Shown here: one piece after another, positions 1 through 9,188 of the stretch
Position numbering within the stretch: the first letter of the stretch is position 1
Layout: each line of letters begins with the position of its first letter
NCBI GenBank assembly: GCA_021770245.1
Contig: JAETRI010000030.1
Coordinates: forward strand, 1-40,427
DNA from: Lachnospiraceae bacterium
GTDB taxonomy: Bacteria > Bacillota > Clostridia > Lachnospirales > Lachnospiraceae
Direction: 5' to 3'
DNA: 40,427 bases
Translations under genes and position numbers: made by a program
The notes under the pieces: generated by a model
Database searches by the model: none
Told to the model about the DNA's origin: nothing
What the model saw: the letters and a program-made list of their open reading frames with translations, nothing else

Positions 1-20
1 AAAAGGACACAGGGATTTTA

Positions 21-36
21 TGTGCCAAAAGGCACA
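21..36. repeat. small perfect hairpin at window edge
   Basis: TGTGCC, four A, GGCACA forms a perfect 6-bp stem. It lies upstream of the pfp promoter and could be the tail of a terminator of a gene outside the window, but no T-run follows. The rest of 1-132 shows no convincing gene. Confidence 0.4.
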
Positions 37-132
37 GGCGTGAGCGGAGAGTTCTGCAGAACAGGAATCCCGGGGTGTACAGGAGAAGAAATGTATATTT
101 AAGCGTCAGAGCTGAAACCTTGCGCAAGGTAC

Positions 133-161
133 TTGTAATAAGGAAACGAATCTGCTATAAT
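133..161 (+). promoter_or_regulatory. sigma-A promoter of pfp
   Basis: TTGTAA at 133-138 and TATAAT at 156-161 are separated by 17 bases. The predicted start near 168 would give a leader of about 75 bases that includes the stem-loop at 212-227. Confidence 0.75.
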
Positions 162-211
162 GCTAGACGGTTTCAGAATTGTTTTTCGATTGAGTTCCCT
201 TTGAATTGCGA

Positions 212-242
212 GCCGCTCTACGGCGGCAGAATGGAGGTTAAG
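212..242 (+). promoter_or_regulatory. stem-loop plus ribosome site before pfp
   Basis: GCCGC (212-216) pairs with GCGGC (223-227); GGAGG follows at 233-237, five bases before the ATG at 243. This is one member of a stem-loop/Shine-Dalgarno leader type that recurs through the window, and it decides the start codon of pfp. Confidence 0.7.
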
Positions 243-1472
243 ATGAGAGGAAATATCGTAGTAGGCCAGTCCGGCGGCCCCACCGCCGTAATCAATTCGT
301 CCGTCGCCGGCGTATATGCGGCCGCCAAGAAACTGGGTGTGAAGAAGATCTATGGTATGGTTCACGGGATTCAGGGCTTCCTGCAGGACAACCTGATCGA
401 TCTGGGAGAATATCTGGATGACGAGACGGGGATCGAGATGCTCAAGAGGACTCCCTCCGCATTCCTGGGAAGCTGCCGTTTTAAAATGCCCAAGATTGAG
501 GGGCATGAAGAAGTATACGAGAAGGTTTTCGAGATCATGGAGAAGCATGATATCGAGTGCCTGTTCTATGCGGGCGGAAACGACTCCATGGATACGGTAA
601 AGATGCTGTCCGATTATGCGGCCGCTCACAATAAGCCGCAGCGTTTCATGGGCGTTCCCAAAACCATCGACAACGACCTGCCGGTAACCGACCACTGCCC
701 GGGTTACGGTTCCGCGGCCAAATACATTGCCACCAGCATGAAGGAAATCATCCGCGACAACGAGTCCTTCGGCGTGGAAAAGCCCACCGTGTGCATCGTT
801 GAGATCATGGGCCGCCATGCGGGCTGGCTGACCGCGGCGGCCGCACTGAGCCGCGGCGACGACTGCTCCGGCCCGGATGCCATCTATCTGCCTGAGGTTA
901 CCTTTGATCTGGACAAGTTCATGGAGAAGGTAAAATACCTGGCAGCCACCAAGTCCTCTGTCGTGATCGCCGTATCCGAGGGCATCACCCTGGCGGACGG
1001 TCGTTTCGTGTGCGAACTGGGCAATGCCTCCGACTTCGTGGATGCATTCGGTCACAAGCAGCTTTCCGGCTGTGCGGCTACCCTGGCCAACAAAGTGGCT
1101 GCGGAAACCGGCCTGAAGACCCGTGCAGTGGAATTCTCCACTCTGCAGCGTGCGGCTACCCATCTGGCTTCCTTAACGGATATCAACGAAGCCTTCCAGG
1201 TGGGATATGATGCGGTTGTGGCTGCCCAGGAGGGCAAGACCGGTATGATGATCACTCTGGATCGTAACGGGGATGATCCTTATCAGTGCGGTACCAGCGC
1301 CTATGATATCCACGCAATCGCGAACGTGGAGAGGCCCGTTCCCGCAGAGTGGATTACCGAGGACGGCTGCGACGTGAACGAGGGTTACGAGAAGTATGCA
1401 AGGCCGCTGATCATGGGCGAGCTTCAGCCTCTGTTCGTCGGCGGTGTGCCGCGTCATCTTGTGAGAAAATAA
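243..1472 (+). CDS. pfp: pyrophosphate-type 6-phosphofructokinase
   Basis: A 409-residue cytoplasmic enzyme of the phosphofructokinase family that phosphorylates fructose-6-phosphate in glycolysis. The N-terminal GQSGGPTAVIN loop (residues 8-18) and GGNDSMDT (111-118) form the phosphoryl-donor site. PKTIDNDLPVTD (139-150) contains the catalytic aspartates, and MGRHAGWL is the sugar-phosphate motif. The GGND sequence and the lysine in PKTIDND are typical of PPi-using or PPi-like enzymes rather than the ATP enzyme, so PPi is the inferred donor; donor preference cannot be proven from motifs. The start at 243 is chosen because GGAGG lies five bases upstream and the family begins here; the frame stays open upstream without a credible start. 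It is monocistronic, with its own promoter (133-161) and terminator (1493-1535). Confidence 0.92.
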   Translation: MRGNIVVGQSGGPTAVINSSVAGVYAAAKKLGVKKIYGMVHGIQGFLQDNLIDLGEYLDDETGIEMLKRTPSAFLGSCRFKMPKIEGHEEVYEKVFEIMEKHDIECLFYAGGNDSMDTVKMLSDYAAAHNKPQRFMGVPKTIDNDLPVTDHCPGYGSAAKYIATSMKEIIRDNESFGVEKPTVCIVEIMGRHAGWLTAAAALSRGDDCSGPDAIYLPEVTFDLDKFMEKVKYLAATKSSVVIAVSEGITLADGRFVCELGNASDFVDAFGHKQLSGCAATLANKVAAETGLKTRAVEFSTLQRAATHLASLTDINEAFQVGYDAVVAAQEGKTGMMITLDRNGDDPYQCGTSAYDIHAIANVERPVPAEWITEDGCDVNEGYEKYARPLIMGELQPLFVGGVPRHLVRK

Positions 1473-1492
1473 AATCCTGCAGGGGATGAAGA

Positions 1493-1535
1493 AAACGGCA
1501 GCTGCGCTGAGCATTCGGCGGGCTGCCGTTTCTTT
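1493..1535 (+). terminator. Rho-independent terminator of pfp
   Basis: AAACGGCAGC (1493-1502) pairs perfectly with GCTGCCGTTT (1522-1531), and the T-rich TTTCTTTG follows. It sits 20 bases after the pfp stop. The region 1536-1700 shows nothing further that I recognise. Confidence 0.8.
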
Positions 1536-1717
1536 GTGGATATCGAGGGGGACGCCGGTATGGGCGGGGCGGATCCTTCTTCCCGTAATGCTGCCGAAAC
1601 TTTGGCCCGTTTCTAATGGGGCCGTTTATCTGCTTCGGACGATCGTGTCCGGGGAGAAACTCCTCGCTGCGGGAGGAGATTTTTCTAAAACAGACCGGAA
1701 TAGAAGGAGGGATGAAA

Positions 1718-2233
1718 TTGAGGATAAGGCCGTATATAGAGAGTAAGGATTATGGGTATATAGAAGAGTGGATAGATGATGAGAGGATTCATGCCTTGTG
1801 GTGTGCCAACCGTATTCCATATCCTGCTACAAAAGATAGTCTTCGTACTCTTTTGGAGAAAAATGCCTTGGAATGGACTGACAGCGCTTATGTGGCAACG
1901 GAAAACAGCGGAGAGATCATCGGATTCTTCTGCTATTCCGTCAATACTGACGACAATACGGGTTTTCTCAAGTTTATTATAGTGGACCGTAAGAAGCGGG
2001 GATCGGGATACGGAAAGGAAATGTTAAAGTTAGCCTTAAAATATGCCTTCGATATAACGGGCGTTCAAGCGGTCCGATTGAACGTATTTGACGAAAATAC
2101 TGCGGCAAAACATTGCTATGAGAAAGTCGGTTTCGTTGAGGAGAGCATAACAAAGGATGTATTTTCTTATAAAAACGAGGTATGGAGCAGATGTCATATG
2201 GTAATTAGAAAGTGTCCTTCAAACAGTATATGA
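1718..2233 (+). CDS. GNAT-family N-acetyltransferase
   Basis: A 171-residue acetyl-CoA-dependent acyltransferase. The acetyl-CoA pyrophosphate loop reads RKKRGSGYGKEML (R-x-x-G-x-G type), preceded by the FLKFIIV beta strand; the C-terminal part has NVFDENTAAKHCYEKVGF, the usual GNAT motif B. The start is probably the TTG at 1718, seven bases after GGAGG (1706-1710); an in-frame ATG at 1712 lies only one base from that ribosome site and is less likely. The substrate cannot be told. The gene looks more AT-rich than its neighbours and has no stem-loop leader, hinting at acquisition. Its stop codon TGA (2231-2233) runs directly into the long palindrome at 2232. Confidence 0.82.
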   Translation: MRIRPYIESKDYGYIEEWIDDERIHALWCANRIPYPATKDSLRTLLEKNALEWTDSAYVATENSGEIIGFFCYSVNTDDNTGFLKFIIVDRKKRGSGYGKEMLKLALKYAFDITGVQAVRLNVFDENTAAKHCYEKVGFVEESITKDVFSYKNEVWSRCHMVIRKCPSNSI

Positions 2234-2310
2234 CAAACGCATGAACGCTCCTGCGCCCTTGCTGCGGCCCTGTCCGGCTCCGGTGGCGCAGGAGCGTTCA
2301 TGCGTTTGCC
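2232..2310. repeat. long-stem palindromic element, copy 1
   Basis: A perfect 24-bp inverted repeat (2234-2257 with 2285-2308) around a 27-base loop. The outer arm carries ACAAACGCATGAA, shared with copies at 13536, 28098 and (half) 39576, whereas the inner arm is different but still self-complementary. No T-run follows, so it is not a standard terminator even though it begins at the stop codon of the acetyltransferase gene. Confidence 0.85.
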
Positions 2311-2330
2311 TGGAAAACAAAAAACACATC

Positions 2331-2359
2331 TTGACAAAATTTCGGAGTGGGAGTATTAT
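2331..2359 (+). promoter_or_regulatory. sigma-A promoter of the lacI-glgP-malQ genes
   Basis: TTGACA at 2331-2336, a 17-base spacer and TATTAT at 2354-2359. No other promoter is evident before glgP (only 39 bases separate it from the regulator gene), so this one probably drives regulator, glgP and malQ. Confidence 0.8.
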
Positions 2360-2368
2360 CAGCCTTAA

Positions 2369-2382
2369 GGAAAACGTTTTCC
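2369..2382. promoter_or_regulatory. LacI-type operator
   Basis: GGAAAACGTTTTCC is a perfect 14-bp palindrome centred on CG, the shape bound by LacI/CcpA-type repressors. It lies 9 bases after the -10 box, where binding would block transcription, so the LacI protein encoded just downstream may regulate itself and the glucan genes. The same site resembles a catabolite (cre) site with two mismatches. Confidence 0.7.
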
Positions 2383-2410
2383 GGACATTGTCCGGCATTT
2401 GCCGGGATCA

Positions 2411-2439
2411 GGAAACATAGTTTTCGAAACTATATTTCC
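2411..2439. promoter_or_regulatory. inverted repeat in lacI leader
   Basis: Thirteen-base arms (2411-2423 and 2427-2439) around TCG, one mismatch, core TTTTCGAAA. It could be a second operator or an RNA hairpin in the leader of the regulator gene. Confidence 0.5.
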
Positions 2440-2490
2440 AAGAACAGTGTTTCCCAAAACGGCATTTCCGGGAAAGGAAAAGGGATGTAA

Positions 2491-3474
2491 ATGACTTCCA
2501 TAAAGGATGTGGCCCGGCGGGCCGGAGTGGCGGTCTCCACGGTCTCCAAGGTGGTCAACGGTTATCCCAATGTCAGCGAAGAAACCAGGGAAAAAGTGAA
2601 CGGAGCGGTCCGGGAGCTGAATTTTACCCCCAATACCATCGCGTCGGCCCTTTCGTCGAAGAGGGCAGGCCGGGTGGCGCTTCTGATCAACCAGAGCACG
2701 CAGGCGGTGGACGAGGTGGCCATGCAGTATCTTTCCGGGGCCATTAACCGGGCGCAGGAAGAAAAGCTGGATGTGATCACGGTCTTTTTTTCCATGATCA
2801 GGGACAGAGGGGTGGACGATATCGTCCGTTATTTTCAGGCCCAGAGCATAGAAGGGCTCCTGATCTACGGGATGGGCCGGGACGACGATGTGCTCCATGC
2901 GATGATCGACGGGCAGCAGTTCAAGGTAGTGGCGGTGGACGCCCCCTTCGTAAACGAGAATACGTCCTGCGTGGGGATCGACCATGCACAGGCGCAGTAC
3001 GACGTGGCGAAGAAGACCCTCCGGGAAAACCGGGGAAAGGCGGTCCTCTACATCGCCGGAAAGAAGGACGGATACGTCACCAGAGAGCGGCTGGCAGGCA
3101 TGTGGAGGCTGGCGCAGGAAGAGGGACTTTCCCTCACAGTGCATCGGGGCGATTTCAGCGAGAAGAAGGCGCGGGAATTGACATTTGCCCACGGTGCGGG
3201 AGCGGATATGATCTCCTGCGCGTCGGATCTGATGGCCATAGGGGCCATGCGGGCCCTGCAGGAGATGGATATTTTCCGTCCGGTCTGCGGATTTGACGGG
3301 ATCACGCTGATGGGATATGCCGGAAAACAGATGAACACGGTGAAGCAGGATTTTCGCCGGGTTTCCGCCGTGGCGATGGAGGAGATGGCCAGGCTGCTGG
3401 AAGGCGGTACGGGCAGACGGCTCACGCCGGGCTATGAACTGGTAAGAATGCAGTATCTTGATATTATTAGTTAA
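2491..3474 (+). CDS. LacI-family transcriptional regulator of glucan genes
   Basis: A 327-residue repressor-type protein. Residues 1-50 are the LacI helix-turn-helix and hinge helix (SIKDVARRAGVAVSTVSKVVNG, then FTPNTIASALSSKRAG), followed by a periplasmic-binding-protein-like effector domain. The ATG at 2491 follows GGAAAAGGG. It lies 39 bases before glgP and shares its promoter, and an AAAACGTTTT palindrome (2369-2382) sits after that promoter, so autoregulation and control of glgP-malQ by a malto-oligosaccharide or related sugar are inferred. The effector is not identifiable from sequence. Confidence 0.88.
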   Translation: MTSIKDVARRAGVAVSTVSKVVNGYPNVSEETREKVNGAVRELNFTPNTIASALSSKRAGRVALLINQSTQAVDEVAMQYLSGAINRAQEEKLDVITVFFSMIRDRGVDDIVRYFQAQSIEGLLIYGMGRDDDVLHAMIDGQQFKVVAVDAPFVNENTSCVGIDHAQAQYDVAKKTLRENRGKAVLYIAGKKDGYVTRERLAGMWRLAQEEGLSLTVHRGDFSEKKARELTFAHGAGADMISCASDLMAIGAMRALQEMDIFRPVCGFDGITLMGYAGKQMNTVKQDFRRVSAVAMEEMARLLEGGTGRRLTPGYELVRMQYLDIIS

Positions 3475-3482
3475 AAGATTGC

Positions 3483-3513
3483 GCACGCAGGATGTGCAAA
3501 AACGGAGGTTAAT
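3483..3513 (+). promoter_or_regulatory. stem-loop plus ribosome site before glgP
   Basis: GCAC (3483-3486) pairs with GTGC (3494-3497); CGGAGG follows shortly, with the ATG at 3514. It is a weak member of the recurring leader type. Confidence 0.45.
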
Positions 3514-5820
3514 ATGGCAGTGATGGATACGATTCAGAGGGAGATCATCGAAGAGAAGATGGAACAGGAAATGGTTGCCCTGGCGGAAAAGCTGTTTGGG
3601 AAGACGCTGGAGGAATGTTCGGATAAGGAGCTCTACGGCGTGCTGCTGGGCCTTGTGAAGGACATGATGCACAATACCATTCCCATCAGCGGGAACAAGA
3701 GGGTTTATTATATCTCCGCGGAATTTTTGATCGGGAAGCTTCTTTCCAATAACCTGATCAACCTGGGGATCTATGATAAGGTGGATTCCATCCTGAAGGG
3801 ACATGGAAAGGAACTGTCCCGGGTAGAGGACGCGGAACCGGAACCTTCCCTCGGGAACGGCGGCCTGGGAAGGCTGGCGGCCTGCTTTCTGGATTCTATT
3901 GCCACTTTGGGACTGCCCGGGGAGGGCATCGGCCTGAATTATCATTTCGGCCTTTTCCACCAGAAGTTCGTGGATCGTCTGCAGACGGCCGAGAAGGATA
4001 CCTGGCTGGAAAAGGATTCCTGGCTCACCAGGACGGATACCAGCTTTGAGGTTAGCTTCGGGGATACGAAGGTGGTTTCCAGGCTGTATGATGTGGACGT
4101 GATCGGATATGAGGGAGGCGTGAACAAGCTGCGCCTTTTCGACCTGGAGTCCGTGGACGAGGGGCTCGTAAAGAAGGGTATTACCTTTGATAAGGAAGCG
4201 ATCGGGAAGAATTTAACCCTGTTCCTTTATCCGGACGATTCGGACGAGGCGGGAAACCTGCTGCGCATTTATCAGCAGTATTTCATGGTGAGCAATGCCG
4301 CCCAGCTGATCTTAAAAGAGATGAAGGAGAAGCACTACGATCTGCATACGCTGGATGAGCATGCGGTGATCCAGATCAACGACACCCATCCGTCCATGAT
4401 CATCCCGGAACTGATCCGCATCTTGGTGGAGGATAAGGCATTTTCCATGGATGAGGCCATCGACGTGGTGAGCCGCACATGCGCTTATACCAACCACACC
4501 ATCCTGGCGGAGGCTCTGGAGAAATGGCCTCTGGAATATCTGGAGAAGGCCGTTCCCCAGCTGGTTCCCATCATCAAAGAGCTGGATAAGCGGATCCGGG
4601 AGAAGTATGAGGATCCCAAGGTTCAGATCATCGACGAAAACGACCGGGTGCACATGGCCCATATGGATATCCACTACGGCTTCTCCGTGAACGGCGTGGC
4701 GGCCATCCATACCCGGATTCTCCAGGATACGGAGCTGAATTCGTTCTATAAGCTCTATCCGGAGAAATTCAACAATAAGACCAACGGCATTACCTTCCGC
4801 AGATGGCTCCTTTCCTGCAACAGGGAGCTGGCTGCCCTGATTTCCGAAACCATCGGGGACGGATATAAAAAGAACGCGGACGAACTGGAGAAGCTTTTGG
4901 ATTATGCGGACGATCAGGAATTCCTGGATAAGCTGGCCGCAATCAAGACGGACGACAAGGTGGAGCTGGCCGCCTATATCAAGGAAAAAGAGGGCGTGGA
5001 GATCGATCCGAATTCCGTTTACGATATCCAGATCAAGAGGCTGCATGAATATAAGCGGCAGCAGATGAACGCCCTGTATATTATCCACAAATATCTGGAG
5101 ATCAAGAAGGGAAAGAAGCCTTCCGTACCGGTCACCTTTATTTTCGGCGCGAAAGCGGCTCCTGCCTATATCATCGCCCAGGATATCATCCATCTGCTCC
5201 TGGTACTCCAGGATATCGTGAACAACGATCCGGATGTTAACCGGTATATGAAGGTCGTGATGGTGGAGAATTATAACGTGAGCTATGCGGAGAAGCTGAT
5301 TCCTGCCTGTGATATTTCCGAGCAGATTTCCCTGGCGTCCAAGGAGGCTTCCGGCACCGGCAATATGAAGTTCATGCTCAACGGCGCGGTGACGCTGGGC
5401 ACGGCGGACGGCGCGAACGTGGAGATCCACGATCTGGTGGGCGACGAGAACATCTATATCTTCGGTAAGGATTCCGAGACCGTCATCGGCCACTATGAGA
5501 AGGCGGATTACGTGTCGAAGGATTACTATAAGAAGAGCCCGGTGATCAGGGAGGCGGTGGATTTCATCGTCGGAAAACAGGCGCTGGCCAGCGGCCATAA
5601 GGAGAACCTGGAGCGCCTTTATAAGGAGCTTCTGAATAAGGACTGGTTCATGACCCTTCTGGATCTGGAAGAGTATATCGAGGTCAAGGACCGGATGCTG
5701 GAGGATTATCTGGATCGGGAGAGCTGGAAGAAAAAGGTGCTGGTGAATATCGCCAAGGCCGGTTTCTTCTCTTCGGACAGAACCATCCGGGAATACAACA
5801 GGGACATCTGGAAGCTGTGA
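3514..5820 (+). CDS. glgP: glycogen/starch/alpha-glucan phosphorylase
   Basis: A 768-residue GT35 enzyme that releases glucose-1-phosphate from the non-reducing ends of alpha-1,4-glucans. [14 protein letters not shown] near residue 115 and [15 protein letters not shown], with the pyridoxal-phosphate lysine at K619, are the family signatures. The length is within the usual 750-850. The ATG at 3514 has a good GGAGG upstream. It follows the LacI gene by 39 bases and precedes malQ by 125 bases, the expected pairing for degrading storage glucan. Start, core and C-terminus are intact. Confidence 0.96.
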   Translation: MAVMDTIQREIIEEKMEQEMVALAEKLFGKTLEECSDKELYGVLLGLVKDMMHNTIPISGNKRVYYISAEFLIGKLLSNNLINLGIYDKVDSILKGHGKELSRVEDAEPEPSLGNGGLGRLAACFLDSIATLGLPGEGIGLNYHFGLFHQKFVDRLQTAEKDTWLEKDSWLTRTDTSFEVSFGDTKVVSRLYDVDVIGYEGGVNKLRLFDLESVDEGLVKKGITFDKEAIGKNLTLFLYPDDSDEAGNLLRIYQQYFMVSNAAQLILKEMKEKHYDLHTLDEHAVIQINDTHPSMIIPELIRILVEDKAFSMDEAIDVVSRTCAYTNHTILAEALEKWPLEYLEKAVPQLVPIIKELDKRIREKYEDPKVQIIDENDRVHMAHMDIHYGFSVNGVAAIHTRILQDTELNSFYKLYPEKFNNKTNGITFRRWLLSCNRELAALISETIGDGYKKNADELEKLLDYADDQEFLDKLAAIKTDDKVELAAYIKEKEGVEIDPNSVYDIQIKRLHEYKRQQMNALYIIHKYLEIKKGKKPSVPVTFIFGAKAAPAYIIAQDIIHLLLVLQDIVNNDPDVNRYMKVVMVENYNVSYAEKLIPACDISEQISLASKEASGTGNMKFMLNGAVTLGTADGANVEIHDLVGDENIYIFGKDSETVIGHYEKADYVSKDYYKKSPVIREAVDFIVGKQALASGHKENLERLYKELLNKDWFMTLLDLEEYIEVKDRMLEDYLDRESWKKKVLVNIAKAGFFSSDRTIREYNRDIWKL

Positions 5821-5945
5821 CGGAAGATAAGACGGATCCGTGCCGTAAACGGATGCATGCGGTTAAATCATTTTAAGAAAGAACGGACAAAGGCGGCTGA
5901 CCGGAAGGGCCGCCCGGTTCCGTTTCGGAGCGGGGGTAATCATTC

Positions 5946-7421
5946 ATGAGAAGAAGCGGTATCTTAATGCCAATCACCAGCATCCCGTCAAAATACGGGA
6001 TCGGTTCATTTTCCAAAGAGGCATACGAATTTGTGGATTTCCTGGAGAAGGCAGGGCAGAAGATCTGGCAGATCCTGCCGCTGGGCCCCACAGGCTATGG
6101 GGATTCTCCCTATCAGTCCTTTTCCACCTTTGCGGGCAATCCCTATTTTATCGACCTGGAAAAATTGATCCGGGCGGGATGGCTTACAAAAGAGGAATGC
6201 GATGCCTGTGATTTCGGGGACAACGAAAACTATATCGACTATGAGAAGATCTATCTGGCCCGTTTTGACATCCTGCGTAAGGCCTATGAACGCTCCGGAA
6301 TTGAGACGGATCCGGCGTATCAGGCGTTCGTGGAGGAAAACGCTTTCTGGCTGGAGGATTATGCCCTGTATATGGCCGTCAAGGATTCCCTGGACGGGGC
6401 GGCTTTCTTAACCTGGGAAGAGGGATTGAAGAACCGCAGGAAGGAAGCGCTTGCAAAAAGCCGGGAGAAATTCGCAAAGGAGATCGGCTTTTACCGTTTC
6501 CAGCAGTTCCTTTTCACAAAGCAGTGGACAAAGCTGAAGGAATACGCGAATGAAAAGGGGATCAGCATTATCGGGGATCTGCCCATCTATGTGGCCCTGG
6601 ACAGTGCGGACACCTGGGCGAACCCGGAGCTGTTCCAGCTGGACGAGGACGGGACGCCCCTCGCGGTGGCGGGCTGCCCGCCGGATGCTTTTTCCGCCAC
6701 GGGCCAGCTGTGGGGCAATCCTCTTTACCGCTGGGACTACCATAAGCAGACCGGATATGACTGGTGGATGAAGCGGATCGCTTTCTGCTTCAAATGGTAT
6801 GATATCCTGCGGATCGACCATTTCAGGGGCTTCGAATCCTATTATTCCATTCCCTACGGAGACGAAACCGCGGAATTCGGACACTGGGAGAAAGGGCCGG
6901 ATTTCGATTTCTTCAGGGTAATGAAGGAAAAGCTGGGGAAAAAGGCAGTGATCGCCGAGGATCTGGGATATCTGACCCCTGCCGTGCTGAGAATGGTGAA
7001 GAGGACCGGCTATCCGGGAATGAAGGTGCTGCAGTTCGCCTTCGATCCCAGGGAAGCCAGCGATTATCTGCCGCATAATTACGGCTCCAACAGCGTAGTA
7101 TATACAGGCACCCACGATAACCAGACCACGGTAGGCTGGGTGGACGAGATCGGAAGGCCCGATCTGGCCTTTGCGAAGAAATACCTGAACGTGAAAAAGA
7201 AAAAAGACGTGCCCGACGCTATGATCCGCGCGGCGCTCTCCAGCGTGTCGGATACGGCGGTCATCCCCATCCAGGACTGGCTGGGGCTGGGCGCAGAGTG
7301 TCGGACCAACCGGCCTTCCACCCTGGGGATCAACTGGAAGTGGCGGATGAGTGCCGGCGCGTGTGACGAAGCGTTGGCGGAGAGAATCCTGGATTTGACG
7401 AAGCTTTACGGCAGGGCATGA
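5946..7421 (+). CDS. malQ: 4-alpha-glucanotransferase (amylomaltase)
   Basis: A 491-residue GH77 enzyme that moves alpha-1,4-glucan segments between malto-oligosaccharides, feeding longer chains back to the phosphorylase. The three catalytic carboxylates are visible: D291 in RIDHFRG, E338 in AEDLGYL and D391 in THDNQT. The N-terminus MRRSGILMPITSIPSKYGIGSFS and the WQILPLGPTGYGDSPYQS motif are typical. The start at 5946 is preceded by a GGGGG-type ribosome site. It is probably co-transcribed with glgP; a strong hairpin lies 136 bases after the stop. Confidence 0.96.
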   Translation: MRRSGILMPITSIPSKYGIGSFSKEAYEFVDFLEKAGQKIWQILPLGPTGYGDSPYQSFSTFAGNPYFIDLEKLIRAGWLTKEECDACDFGDNENYIDYEKIYLARFDILRKAYERSGIETDPAYQAFVEENAFWLEDYALYMAVKDSLDGAAFLTWEEGLKNRRKEALAKSREKFAKEIGFYRFQQFLFTKQWTKLKEYANEKGISIIGDLPIYVALDSADTWANPELFQLDEDGTPLAVAGCPPDAFSATGQLWGNPLYRWDYHKQTGYDWWMKRIAFCFKWYDILRIDHFRGFESYYSIPYGDETAEFGHWEKGPDFDFFRVMKEKLGKKAVIAEDLGYLTPAVLRMVKRTGYPGMKVLQFAFDPREASDYLPHNYGSNSVVYTGTHDNQTTVGWVDEIGRPDLAFAKKYLNVKKKKDVPDAMIRAALSSVSDTAVIPIQDWLGLGAECRTNRPSTLGINWKWRMSAGACDEALAERILDLTKLYGRA

Positions 7422-7556
7422 GGCGGTGCCCGGTCTGCCGGAGAGCCTTCCGGCCGGAGGGCCGGTGCCGGGATAAGGAGCGGGCCAGGTGATCCTTTGG
7501 CCGGCTGCGTTACGTCGCGTGGCGGCAGCCGTCAGAAATAGGAAAAAGGTACATAA

Positions 7557-7591
7557 GAGGGCAGCAGACCGAGGAATGGTCTGCTGCCCTC
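7557..7591 (+). terminator. strong hairpin after malQ
   Basis: Perfect 14-bp arms (7557-7570 and 7578-7591) around a 7-base loop. No T-run follows, so termination may be Rho-aided, or the hairpin may protect the mRNA end. Confidence 0.6.
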
Positions 7592-7729
7592 GCACGCGTT
7601 TCGGGCGGCTCATCAAGGAACGAATGAGAAACCGTTTCCCATAATCCGTATATGAATTCTCAATAACGGAAAAAATGCACAAGATAAAAATATAATTTTT
7701 GTGAAAAGTAAATATTTTTCACAAAGTAC

Positions 7730-7767
7730 TGTAAAAATTTGAAAACATATGGTATAATTTTTACCAT
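7730..7767 (+). promoter_or_regulatory. glgCD promoter with operator-like inverted repeat
   Basis: TATAAT at 7753-7758 with a weak -35 TGTAAA at 7730-7735 (17-base spacer). The -10 box lies inside the inverted repeat ATGGTA (7749-7754) and TACCAT (7762-7767), so a bound protein would hide it. Confidence 0.55.
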
Positions 7768-7879
7768 AAGTAATCTGAGAATCGGGGACAGGCCGGCGCA
7801 GCGGTTTTCGGACTGCCGGAAGGGAAAAATATCTTCCGCCCTTTTGCGGCGCCGCATACAAGGCGGCCCCGATTCCAAA

Positions 7880-7979
7880 GCCGCCTGTTGGCGGCAGAAG
7901 GAGAAACAGGGTTGAAAAGGGCTTGACGGCCTTTTCAACCGTAGATTTGCGCCCGCTGAAGCGGGCAGGAAGGGTTAAG
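7880..7979 (+). repeat. two tandem stem-loop/ribosome-site units before glgC
   Basis: Unit 1 is GCCGCC (7880-7885) pairing with GGCGGC (7890-7895), followed by AAGGAG (7898-7903). Then comes an 11-bp hairpin, GGTTGAAAAGG (7910-7920) with CCTTTTCAACC (7930-7940). Unit 2 is ATTTG, GCCCGC (7951-7956) pairing with GCGGGC (7961-7966), then AGGAAGGG before the ATG at 7980. The sequence GGGTT(A/G)A after each unit is similar, as if unit 2 had been inserted with duplication of the gene start region. Confidence 0.7.
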
Positions 7980-9188
7980 ATGGCAAAAGAAATGATTGCA
8001 ATGCTTCTCGCCGGCGGTCAGGGTTCGCGGCTGTATGCGCTGACCCAGAAGCTGGCGAAACCCGCCGTCCCTTTTGGCGGTAAATACCGTATCATCGATT
8101 TCCCGCTGTCCAATTGTGTGAACTCCGGTATTGATACGGTGGGTATCCTCACACAGTATCAGCCTTTGGTGCTCAACGAGTATATTGGAAACGGACAACC
8201 CTGGGATCTGGACCGTCTCCACGGAGGCGTCCATGTGCTTCCTCCCTATCAGCAGGCGTCCGGTTCGGACTGGTACAAGGGGACGGCCAATGCGATATAC
8301 CAGAATATCTCTTTTATAGAGAGGTACAATCCGCAGTATGTGATCATCCTTTCCGGTGACCAGATCTGTAAACAGGATTACAGCGATTTCCTGAAGTTCC
8401 ACAAGGAGAAGAACGCGGAATTCAGCGTTGCCGTCATGGAAGTGCCCTGGGAGGAAGCTCCCCGGTTCGGCCTGATGGTGGCCGATGAGAACGGTAAGAT
8501 CACGGAATTCCAGGAAAAGCCCAAGGAGCCCAAGTCCAACCTGGCTTCCATGGGAATCTATATTTTCAACTGGGATATTCTGAAGAAATACCTGATAGAG
8601 GACGAGGAGGATCCCGAGTCCGAGAACGATTTCGGAAACAATATCATCCCCAATCTGCTGCGGGATAACCGGGATATGTACGCCTATCGCTTCAGCGGCT
8701 ACTGGAAGGACGTGGGAACCATTTCTTCCCTCTGGGAAGCCAACATGGAAGTATTGGATCCGGAGCACAGCGGGATCAATCTGTTCGACGACGACTGGAA
8801 GATCTACAGCAGGAACAGCGGCATGACCGGACACCGGATCAGCGCCGACGCGGAGGTGGTCAATTCCATGATCACCGACGGCTGTCATATCGAGGGCAGT
8901 GTGAAGCATTCCATCCTGTTCGCGGGCGTGCAGGTGGAGCCCGGCGCGAAGGTGGAGGATGCGGTGGTCATGGGCGGAACCGTGATCAAATCCGGCGCCG
9001 TGGTGGAGCATTGTATCGTGGGTGAAAATGTGGTGATCGGCGAGAACGCCGTAGTGGGAGCCATGCCGGCGGACGGTGAGAGCGGCGTGGCTACCGTGGG
9101 CCCCGGGGTTTATATCGGAGACGGTGCAAAGGTGGGTCCCAATGCCATGGTCAGCAATAACGTAAAGGGGGGTGAAGAACAATGGTAA
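7980..9188 (+). CDS. glgC: glucose-1-phosphate adenylyltransferase, catalytic subunit
   Basis: A 402-residue enzyme making ADP-glucose from glucose-1-phosphate and ATP, the committing step of glycogen synthesis. The nucleotide-binding [13 protein letters not shown] and the PAVPFGG lysine region lie at the N-terminus, followed by [25 protein letters not shown] and EFQEKPKEP. The C-terminal third is a left-handed beta-helix of hexapeptide repeats. The start at 7980 is fixed by AGGAAGGG and the conserved [13 protein letters not shown]; the upstream in-frame extension encodes only the leader repeats. The gene overlaps glgD by 7 bases, indicating translational coupling. Confidence 0.96.
   Translation: MAKEMIAMLLAGGQGSRLYALTQKLAKPAVPFGGKYRIIDFPLSNCVNSGIDTVGILTQYQPLVLNEYIGNGQPWDLDRLHGGVHVLPPYQQASGSDWYKGTANAIYQNISFIERYNPQYVIILSGDQICKQDYSDFLKFHKEKNAEFSVAVMEVPWEEAPRFGLMVADENGKITEFQEKPKEPKSNLASMGIYIFNWDILKKYLIEDEEDPESENDFGNNIIPNLLRDNRDMYAYRFSGYWKDVGTISSLWEANMEVLDPEHSGINLFDDDWKIYSRNSGMTGHRISADAEVVNSMITDGCHIEGSVKHSILFAGVQVEPGAKVEDAVVMGGTVIKSGAVVEHCIVGENVVIGENAVVGAMPADGESGVATVGPGVYIGDGAKVGPNAMVSNNVKGGEEQW

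Larger units (their letters stand above)
7422..7979. other. 558-base intergenic region between malQ and glgC
   Basis: No gene is seen here. It holds a GC-rich near-palindrome around 7450, a strong hairpin at 7557-7591, an AT-rich promoter with an embedded inverted repeat (7730-7767), a hairpin GTGAAAA/TTTTCAC near 7701-7722, and two stem-loop/ribosome-site units (7880-7979) before glgC. Confidence 0.7.

Noticed and set aside
75-242. 56-residue N-terminal extension of phosphofructokinase
   Set aside because: It contains the promoter and the stem-loop leader, and the family N-terminus starts at 243 with a proper ribosome site.
2232-2310. Palindrome after the acetyltransferase gene as an ordinary terminator
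   Set aside because: There is no T-run after the stem, and the same outer arms occur at other loci regardless of gene ends.
4312-5598. Long open frame (428 residues) opposite glgP
   Set aside because: It is antisense to a clear glycogen phosphorylase; histidine/isoleucine-rich composition reflects the reverse of GC-rich codons, with no motif.
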